The translations under genes were made by a program, and so were the position numbers. Under the pieces are notes generated by a model that ran no database searches, was not told the origin of the DNA, and saw nothing but the letters and a program-made list of their open reading frames with translations. From an uncultured Clostridium sp. (GTDB taxonomy: Bacteria; Bacillota; Clostridia; Lachnospirales; Lachnospiraceae), in the NCBI GenBank assembly GCA_900549235.1, contig URNT01000014.1, forward strand, positions 23,219 through 87,218: 64,000 bases of DNA. The letters are read 5' to 3'. Of this stretch, positions 58,590-64,000 are shown in pieces. Positions within the stretch are counted from its first letter, which is position 1. Every line of letters begins with the position of its first letter.

Positions 58590-60839
58590 ATGGCAACTAT
58601 CACAGGATTTATAGAAAAGATCAAATTCCGCAATGAAGAAAATGGTTATACTATCTTAGGTGTCACCGACCAGATGGACGGGGACGAGGTGATCATGGTA
58701 GGAACTCTGGCCTATGCGGCAGAGGGGGATATGATCGAGGCCAGCGGCCGCATGGTAGAGCACCCGGTCTACGGCGAGCAGCTTCAGATCGAGACATACG
58801 AGATGAAGATCCCCCAGGATGCCCAGTCCATGGAGCGCTATCTGGGCTCCGGAGCCATCAAAGGGGTGGGAGCCGCCCTGGCCGCCCGTATCGTCCGCCA
58901 TTTCAAGGCAGACACCTTCCGGGTGCTGGAGGAGGAGCCGGAGCGTTTGTCCGAGGTAAAGGGCATCAGTGAAAAAATGGCCATGGCCATTGCGGAGCAG
59001 GTAGAGGAAAAGCGGGATATGCGCCAGGCCATGATGTTCCTTCAAAATTACGGCATTACCATGAACCTGGCCGCCAAGATTTACCAGGAATACGGCCCCT
59101 CCCTATACGGTATCATCAAGGAAAATCCTTACCGGCTGGCCGATGACATTTCCGGAGTAGGCTTTAAGATGGCCGACGAGATTGCCAGAAAGGTGGGGAT
59201 CTTTACCGATTCCGACTACCGCATAAAAGCCGGCATCCTCTATATCCTTCTCCAGGCCACCATGAACGGCCACACCTATCTGCCCCAGGAGGAACTGTTT
59301 TTACAGGCCTCTGAGCTTTTAAAGGTGCCTGCCGAATCCATGGAAAAGCACCTGATGGATATGCAGATCGACCGCCGCCTGGTAGTAAAGCCCTCGCCGG
59401 AGGGGCCTCTGGTGTATTCCTCCCATTACTACTATCTGGAGTTAAATGCCGCCCGGATGCTCCACGATCTGAACATCCGGGGCGACATTCCTGAAACGGA
59501 GATCCGGGCCAACCTATTGAAGATACAGAAGCAGGAGAAAATGGAATTGGACGCCCTTCAGCAGCAGGCGGTGCTTGAGGCGGTAAACAGCGGCCTTCTG
59601 GTAATCACAGGAGGCCCCGGCACAGGCAAGACCACCACCATCAACACCATTATCCGCTACTTTGAGATGGAAGGCATGGAGATCCTTTTGGGGGCGCCTA
59701 CCGGCCGGGCGGCCAAGCGCATGACCGAGGCTACCGGCTGCGAGGCCAGGACCATCCACCGGATGCTGGAGCTGGTTCCTGCCGGAGTCCCGGGAGACAA
59801 AAACGGCCCCGGTATGCGCTTTGACCGTAACGAGGAAAATCCCCTGGATGCCGACGTGATCATCATCGATGAGATGTCTATGGTAGACATAAGCCTGATG
59901 CACGCCCTTCTTAGAGCAGTAAATCCCGGTACCCGCCTGATCCTGGTAGGAGACGTGGATCAGCTTCCCAGCGTAGGCCCCGGCAATGTTCTCCGGGACA
60001 TAATCAGCTCCGCCTGCTTTAATGTGGTCCAGCTGACCCGGATCTTCCGCCAGGCCGCCCAGAGCGACATCATTGTAAATGCCCACAAGATCAATGCCGG
60101 CGAGCCCATCGACTTGTCAAAGCGGAGCAATGATTTCCTCTTTATACGCAGGGACAATCCTGACGCCGTTATAAGCGCCGCTATCACTCTGATCCAGAAA
60201 AAGCTGCCGGATTACGTCCACGCCCAGCCAAATGACATTCAGGTTATGACACCCATGCGAAAAGGCGCCCTTGGGGTAGAACGGCTGAACCAGATCCTCC
60301 AGAGCTTCTTAAATCCCCCGGATCCCTCCAAAAAGGAGAAAGAAGCCGGAGGAACCATCTACCGCACTGGAGACAAGGTGATGCAGATCAAAAACAACTA
60401 CCAGATGGAGTGGGAGGTCCGCAGCCGCTATGGTATCCCTACAGACAAGGGAACAGGCGTGTTCAACGGCGATATGGGCATCATCCGGGAGATCAACGAA
60501 TACGCCGAAACCCTTACCGTTGAATTTGACGAGGGGAAAATGATCGAATACAGCTTTAAGCAGTTAGAGGAGCTGGAGCTTGCCTATGCCATTACCATCC
60601 ACAAATCCCAGGGAAGCGAATACCCGGCAGTCATCATCCCCATGTACACCGGCCCCCGTATGCTGATGACCCGGAACTTGATCTACACTGCCGTTACCCG
60701 CGCCCGGGCCTGCGTCTGCCTGGTAGGCCAGCCGGATGCATTTTACACCATGGCCTCTAACTGCCAGGAGCAGAAACGTTACTGCGGTTTAAAGGCCCGC
60801 ATCGAAGAAATCTATACACAGGCCGGCTCACTCTCATAG
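58590..60839 (+). CDS. recD2: RecD2-like SF1 DNA helicase
   Basis: A 749-residue helicase. An N-terminal OB-like region ('GFIEKIKFRNEENGYTILGV') and helix-hairpin-helix domains precede the motor with Walker A 'GGPGTGKTTTINT' (about residue 343), motif Ia, Walker B 'VIIIDEMSMVD', motif III 'LVGDVDQLPSVGPG' and motif VI 'YTAVTRARACVCLVG'. It lacks the RecBCD partners, as is usual for RecD2, a 5'-3' helicase in replication or repair. ATG 58590 has AGGAAG upstream; GTG 58584 is an alternative. Confidence 0.93.
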   Translation: MATITGFIEKIKFRNEENGYTILGVTDQMDGDEVIMVGTLAYAAEGDMIEASGRMVEHPVYGEQLQIETYEMKIPQDAQSMERYLGSGAIKGVGAALAARIVRHFKADTFRVLEEEPERLSEVKGISEKMAMAIAEQVEEKRDMRQAMMFLQNYGITMNLAAKIYQEYGPSLYGIIKENPYRLADDISGVGFKMADEIARKVGIFTDSDYRIKAGILYILLQATMNGHTYLPQEELFLQASELLKVPAESMEKHLMDMQIDRRLVVKPSPEGPLVYSSHYYYLELNAARMLHDLNIRGDIPETEIRANLLKIQKQEKMELDALQQQAVLEAVNSGLLVITGGPGTGKTTTINTIIRYFEMEGMEILLGAPTGRAAKRMTEATGCEARTIHRMLELVPAGVPGDKNGPGMRFDRNEENPLDADVIIIDEMSMVDISLMHALLRAVNPGTRLILVGDVDQLPSVGPGNVLRDIISSACFNVVQLTRIFRQAAQSDIIVNAHKINAGEPIDLSKRSNDFLFIRRDNPDAVISAAITLIQKKLPDYVHAQPNDIQVMTPMRKGALGVERLNQILQSFLNPPDPSKKEKEAGGTIYRTGDKVMQIKNNYQMEWEVRSRYGIPTDKGTGVFNGDMGIIREINEYAETLTVEFDEGKMIEYSFKQLEELELAYAITIHKSQGSEYPAVIIPMYTGPRMLMTRNLIYTAVTRARACVCLVGQPDAFYTMASNCQEQKRYCGLKARIEEIYTQAGSLS

Positions 60840-60846
60840 AGCCGGC
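60822..60846 (+). terminator. hairpin at the end of the RecD2 gene
   Basis: GCCGGCTC / GAGCCGGC is a perfect 8-bp stem with a 9-base loop overlapping the stop codon. It has no T-run, so the ComF gene is probably co-transcribed. Confidence 0.45.
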
Positions 60847-60888
60847 TCCATCCAATATCAAATGACATTCGTCAGGGAGACACATTCC

Positions 60889-61626
60889 ATGAATCAAAAA
60901 CATCTATGTACCGGCCCCGTTCTGTCCTTGTTTCTCGACATCCTGTTCCCCCGCTGCTGTCCCGTCTGCGGCCGCATCGTCCTTCCAAAAGGCCGCCTGA
61001 TCTGCCCGCCCTGCCAGAAAGCCCTTCTGCCTGTGAATGGCCCTCTGTGCAAAAAATGCGGCAAGGAGGTAGGGGATCCCGGCATCGAATACTGCTTTGA
61101 CTGCGCCCGCCGCTCCTACAGCTTTGACCGGGGCATGGCCCTCTACAACTACAACGATACCGCCAGCCGTTCCATTGCTCGGATCAAATACAAAAATAAA
61201 CGGGAGTACCTGGACTTTTACGGCGCCGTTATGGCAGAGCGCTTCGGCCCCCGTCTGCACCGCCTGGCACCCCAGGTGCTGATTCCCGTTCCCGTCCACC
61301 CCAGCCGCCTGAAAAAAAGAGGCTTCAACCAGGCCGAGGAGCTGGCCCGGCGCCTGTCAGAAGCCACAGGCATTCCCGTATGCGCCGATCTCCTTCTCAG
61401 AAGCCGGAAAACCGCCCCTCAGAAGTCCTTAAGCGCCTCAGAACGCCTTAAAAACCTTCGAGAGGCATTTTCCCTGTCCTATCGGCCTCATGGACTGAGC
61501 TGTGTCCTTCTGGTGGACGACATTTATACTACTGGCAGCACCATGGAAGCCTGCGCCCGTCTCCTGAAGGAAGCAGGGGTCAGAAAGGTATATTTTGCCT
61601 CTGTTTTCATCGGAACCGGGCGGTAG
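60889..61626 (+). CDS. comF: ComF-family amidophosphoribosyltransferase-like protein
   Basis: A 245-residue protein. The N-terminal zinc-ribbon cysteines ('FPRCCPVCGR', 'ICPPCQ', 'CKKCGKEVG', 'CFDCARR') precede a phosphoribosyltransferase domain with the PRPP loop 'VLLVDDIYTTGSTMEAC'. In B. subtilis ComFC is needed for DNA uptake; in other bacteria its enzymatic role is unproved. It could act in competence or recombination with the RecD2-like helicase encoded just before. ATG 60889 follows GGGAGA; the longer in-frame start at 60862 is less likely. Confidence 0.9.
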   Translation: MNQKHLCTGPVLSLFLDILFPRCCPVCGRIVLPKGRLICPPCQKALLPVNGPLCKKCGKEVGDPGIEYCFDCARRSYSFDRGMALYNYNDTASRSIARIKYKNKREYLDFYGAVMAERFGPRLHRLAPQVLIPVPVHPSRLKKRGFNQAEELARRLSEATGIPVCADLLLRSRKTAPQKSLSASERLKNLREAFSLSYRPHGLSCVLLVDDIYTTGSTMEACARLLKEAGVRKVYFASVFIGTGR

Positions 61627-61665
61627 GTGCCGCCCCTTCACCGCAAAAAAACTGTGTCCCACCTC

Positions 61666-61694
61666 TTGACGGGAAATGGTTTCTATGGTATAGT
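61666..61694 (+). promoter_or_regulatory. promoter of the rpmG-secE-nusG cluster
   Basis: TTGACG and TATAGT are separated by 17 bases, about 100 bases upstream of rpmG. Confidence 0.75.
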
Positions 61695-61794
61695 GAACGG
61701 GCGAATGGAAGAACATAGGTCTTTTTTTTATGCTTAAAATTAGACCTGTGGAGCAAAATGTGAACTACGATAATATTAAGTGGAGGTGGAAGTC

Positions 61795-61944
61795 GTGCGC
61801 ACAAAGATCACACTGGCATGTACAGAATGCAAGCAGCGTAATTACAACATGACTAAGGATAAGAAAACTCATCCTGATCGTATGGAAACCAAGAAGTACT
61901 GCAGATTCTGCAAGAGCCATACATTACACAAGGAAACAAAGTAA
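61795..61944 (+). CDS. rpmG: ribosomal protein L33
   Basis: A 49-residue protein, too short for many gene finders, that reads 'MRTKITLACTECKQRNYNM' and ends 'CRFCKSHTLHKETK'. The two CxxC pairs form a zinc-binding L33. It starts at GTG 61795 behind TGGAGGTGG and sits in the usual place before secE and nusG. Confidence 0.96.
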   Translation: MRTKITLACTECKQRNYNMTKDKKTHPDRMETKKYCRFCKSHTLHKETK

Positions 61945-61970
61945 TTCTGCTCAGTAAAGGACGTGAAGTT

Positions 61971-62231
61971 ATGGAAGAAAATACAGTTAGCACTGTAGAA
62001 ACCACAGAAAAAGCGGCCAAGGCTGACAAAGCAGAGAAGAAAACGGCTAAAAAAGAGAAAAAGCCAAGCTTTTTCACTGGCCTGAAGCATGAGTACAAGA
62101 AAATCGTCTTTGCTGATAAGGAGACAGTAGCCAAGCAGACAGTAGCAGTTATTACCATGTCCGTTTTTATCGGCGCCCTGATTGCGGTGCTCGATATGAT
62201 CATGAAGTTTGGCTTAAGTTTTATTCTTTAA
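61971..62231 (+). CDS. secE: preprotein translocase subunit SecE
   Basis: An 86-residue protein with an acidic, Lys/Ala-rich N-terminal extension (about 30 residues), the conserved 'GLKHEYKKIVFADKETVAKQ' amphipathic helix and one membrane helix at the C-terminus. It is the small essential subunit of the SecYEG channel. Gene order rpmG-secE-nusG is standard in Firmicutes. Confidence 0.95.
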   Translation: MEENTVSTVETTEKAAKADKAEKKTAKKEKKPSFFTGLKHEYKKIVFADKETVAKQTVAVITMSVFIGALIAVLDMIMKFGLSFIL

Positions 62232-62252
62232 TACAAAGATGAGGGTGATTGT

Positions 62253-62768
62253 ATGTCAGAAGCAAATTGGTATGTAGTCCATACCTATTCAGGTTATGAA
62301 AATAAGGTCAAAGTCGATATTGAGAAAACCATCGAAAACCGTAACCTTCAGGATCAGATCTTAGAGGTGTCTGTTCCCATGCTGCCGGTTGTAGAACTGA
62401 AGAACGGCGTGGAGAAAAAGGCTGACAAGAAGATGTTCCCGGGTTATGTACTGATCAACATGGTCATGAACGATGACACATGGTATGTAGTACGCAACAC
62501 CCGCGGCGTTACCGGATTCGTGGGACCGGGCTCTAAGCCTGTGCCCCTGACCGAAGAGGAGATGGCAAGCCTTGGCTTTATGAAGCCGGATGTAGTAGTC
62601 GATTTTGAACTGGGAGATATGATTACCGTTATCTCCGGTGCATGGAAAGATACGGTCGGCGCCATCAAGGCGATTAACGACGGTAAGCAGACCATCACAA
62701 TCAACGTAGAGATGTTCGGCCGTGAGACTCCGGTCGAGCTGGGATTTGCTGAAGTCAAGAAGATGTAA
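62253..62768 (+). CDS. nusG: transcription elongation/antitermination factor NusG
   Basis: A 171-residue protein. The N-terminal NGN domain ('WYVVHTYSGYENKVKVDIEK', 'MFPGYVLINMVMNDDTWYVV') binds RNA polymerase, and the KOW domain follows ('GDMITVISGAWKDTVGAIKA'). It ends with 'FAEVKKM'. It precedes the L11 gene, with a structured leader in between. Confidence 0.98.
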   Translation: MSEANWYVVHTYSGYENKVKVDIEKTIENRNLQDQILEVSVPMLPVVELKNGVEKKADKKMFPGYVLINMVMNDDTWYVVRNTRGVTGFVGPGSKPVPLTEEEMASLGFMKPDVVVDFELGDMITVISGAWKDTVGAIKAINDGKQTITINVEMFGRETPVELGFAEVKKM

Positions 62769-62785
62769 GCAGCCCCGTTTGAAAT

Positions 62786-62836
62786 CAGCTTCTGCAGGAC
62801 AGAAGCTGGTGGGAGGGACATTCCCGACAATACCAC
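62786..62836 (+). promoter_or_regulatory. L1-binding leader upstream of rplK (23S rRNA mimic)
   Basis: A 9-bp hairpin (CAGCTTCTG / CAGAAGCTG) is followed by GTGGGAGGGACATTCCC and CAATACCAC. The GUGGGAG and AAUACCAC elements match the L1-stalk region of 23S rRNA, so L1 can bind here and repress translation. Confidence 0.75.
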
Positions 62837-62858
62837 ATAACTTTAGGAGGTGCCTGAT

Positions 62859-63284
62859 ATGGCAAAGAAAGTAACAGGATATATCAAATTACAGATTCCA
62901 GCTGGCAAGGCAACACCAGCACCACCAGTTGGACCGGCTCTTGGTCAGCACGGTGTTAACATCGTTCAGTTTACCAAAGAGTTCAACGCAAGAACAGCAG
63001 ACCAGGGAGACCTTGTTATCCCTGTAGTAATTACCGTATATGCGGACAGAAGCTTCAGCTTCATCACCAAAACTCCTCCTGCAGCCGTTCTGATCAAGAA
63101 GGCCTGCGGACTTAAGAGCGGTTCTGGTGTACCAAACAAGACCAAGGTTGCAGTTCTTAAGAAGGCTGACCTTCAGAAGATTGCCGAGACCAAGATGCCA
63201 GACTTAAACGCTGCCAGCTTAGAGGCTGCTATGAGCATGGTTGCCGGCACTGCAAGAAGCATGGGCGTAACTGTAGAGGAATGA
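62859..63284 (+). CDS. rplK: ribosomal protein L11
   Basis: A 141-residue protein of exact family length. The N-terminal 'KLQIPAGKATPAPPVGPALG' and C-terminal 'TARSMGVTVEE' are typical. It binds the GTPase-associated region of 23S rRNA. ATG 62859 follows TAGGAGGTG. The in-frame GTG at 62850 overlaps the RBS and is rejected. Translation is probably controlled by L1. Confidence 0.98.
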   Translation: MAKKVTGYIKLQIPAGKATPAPPVGPALGQHGVNIVQFTKEFNARTADQGDLVIPVVITVYADRSFSFITKTPPAAVLIKKACGLKSGSGVPNKTKVAVLKKADLQKIAETKMPDLNAASLEAAMSMVAGTARSMGVTVEE

Positions 63285-63290
63285 CATTGA

Positions 63291-63415
63291 GCACTTAACG
63301 AGGTCCTTTCGAGTTTAGTGCGAAAGTCGTTCGCGAGACTTGGCGAGGTCTTTTCAAGCTTAGCCGAGCGAACATCCAGAGGCACTTAACGAGGTCTTAT
63401 CGAGTTTAGTGCGAA
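63291..63415 (+). repeat. palindromic repeat cluster between rplK and rplA
   Basis: Three units of about 34 bp: GCACTTAACGAGGTC... at 63291 and at 63382 are nearly identical and can fold on themselves (GCACT / AGTGC arms); a more diverged copy lies at 63338-63372 in between. Spacing is about 45 bases. It looks like a REP/BIME-type element. Confidence 0.7.
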
Positions 63416-63433
63416 CACACCCGTATATATGAA

Positions 63434-63464
63434 CGTGGGAGGGAGATTCCCCCGTCAATACCAC
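63434..63464 (+). promoter_or_regulatory. second L1-binding leader, upstream of rplA
   Basis: CGTGGGAGGGAGATTCCCC followed by CAATACCAC repeats the motif seen before rplK. GGGA / TCCC closes a small hairpin and GTGG / CCAC the outer stem. Confidence 0.7.
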
Positions 63465-63480
63465 TAGGAGGTTAATCACA

Positions 63481-64000
63481 ATGAAATCAGGAAAAAGATA
63501 TGCAGAGGCTATGAAAAATGTAGACCGTACTGCGCTTTATGATGTAGCAGACGCTATTACATTAGTTAAAAAGAACGCTTCTGCAAAATTTGACGAGACT
63601 GTAGAACTTCATATCAGAACAGGCTGTGACGGACGTCACGCTGACCAGCAGATCCGTGGCGCTGTTGTACTGCCTCACGGAACAGGTAAAACTGTACGCA
63701 TCTTAGTATTCGCTAAGGGACCAAAGGCTGACGAGGCTCAGGCTGCAGGTGCTGACTACGTAGGTGCTGAGGAGCTTATTCCAAAGATCCAGAACGACGG
63801 CTGGTTAGACTTCGACGTTGTTGTTGCAACTCCTGACATGATGGGCGTTGTTGGTCGTCTGGGCCGTGTACTTGGTCCTAAGGGCTTAATGCCAAACCCA
63901 AAGGCCGGTACCGTAACCATGGACGTAACCAAGGCTATCAACGACATCAAGGCTGGTAAGATCGAATACAGACTTGACAAGACAAACATTATCCACGTGC
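63481..64000 (+). CDS. rplA: ribosomal protein L1 (3' end outside window)
   Basis: 173 residues are seen and the frame is open to the end of the window. It begins 'MKSGKRYAEAMKNVDR', with the conserved 'GPKGLMPNPKAGTVT' loop near residue 140 and 'DIKAGKIEYRLDK' after it. L1 binds the mobile stalk of 23S rRNA and represses its own operon through an mRNA mimic; two such sites precede this gene and rplK. TAGGAGG lies before ATG 63481. Confidence 0.97.
   Translation, partial: MKSGKRYAEAMKNVDRTALYDVADAITLVKKNASAKFDETVELHIRTGCDGRHADQQIRGAVVLPHGTGKTVRILVFAKGPKADEAQAAGADYVGAEELIPKIQNDGWLDFDVVVATPDMMGVVGRLGRVLGPKGLMPNPKAGTVTMDVTKAINDIKAGKIEYRLDKTNIIHV

Overview
The window looks like chromosome of an anaerobic, spore-forming Firmicute of the Lachnospiraceae (Clostridium cluster XIVa type). 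The support is a CotS-family spore coat gene, an ATP synthase whose rotor subunit carries a sodium-type ion motif, the TlpA / CXXC-mini-protein / NapH-like redox trio, Gram-positive ribosome binding sites throughout, and the order rpmG-secE-nusG-rplK-rplA. This is inference from gene content; no 16S rRNA gene is present, and I see no rRNA, tRNA, CRISPR array or insertion sequence.

Layout. 1-5 kb: the end of a carbohydrate operon (two sugar ABC permeases, a YesM-type sensor kinase, an AraC-type response regulator, a cytoplasmic CE15-like esterase). 5-12.5 kb: an orphan corrin methyltransferase (cbiL), then a complete oligopeptide-type ABC importer and a LysR regulator. 12.7-16.8 kb: an RND efflux adaptor and pump. 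17-24.2 kb: the full F1Fo ATP synthase operon. 24.3-25.9 kb: a thiol/electron-transfer trio. 26-38.3 kb: housekeeping genes (tRNA modification, dCMP deaminase, radical SAM, endonuclease III, exonuclease, VanW protein, Lrp regulator with aminotransferase, TrmL, CotS-like protein, phosphohexomutase). 38.4-53.6 kb: an accessory surface locus. 53.9-56.8 kb: two secreted proteins with cell-wall-binding repeats. 56.8-57.5 kb: a gene-free stretch with a tandem structured RNA motif on the minus strand. 57.5-64 kb: mreB-like, recD2-like, comF-like, then the start of the ribosomal protein cluster.

The most interesting part is 39.3-53.6 kb. Two pairs of overlapping tyrosine recombinase genes, each pair one 'A-type' and one 'B-type' enzyme in the same order and strand, bracket a plus-strand operon. 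The operon encodes a SARP-like regulator with a degenerate GGDEF-like tail, a 1,896-residue adhesin (fibro-slime region, VWA domain, SpaA-like repeats) with no wall-anchor signal, a SipW-type signal peptidase, two TasA/camelysin-like fibre subunits, a protein with a non-canonical LGDTG sorting signal, and a class B sortase. It reads as a self-contained surface-fibre system that carries its own regulator, processing enzymes and possible site-specific recombination. Direct repeats with a 20-bp period lie upstream of both the adhesin and the right recombinase pair and are candidate operators.

Other points: tandem minus-strand GNRA-capped hairpins with possible attenuators upstream of the wall-repeat protein; two mRNA copies of the L1-binding site of 23S rRNA; a palindromic repeat cluster between rplK and rplA; a two-carboxylate sodium-binding signature in the ATP synthase c subunit; and a hairpin that can hide the ribosome binding site of the CotS-like gene.
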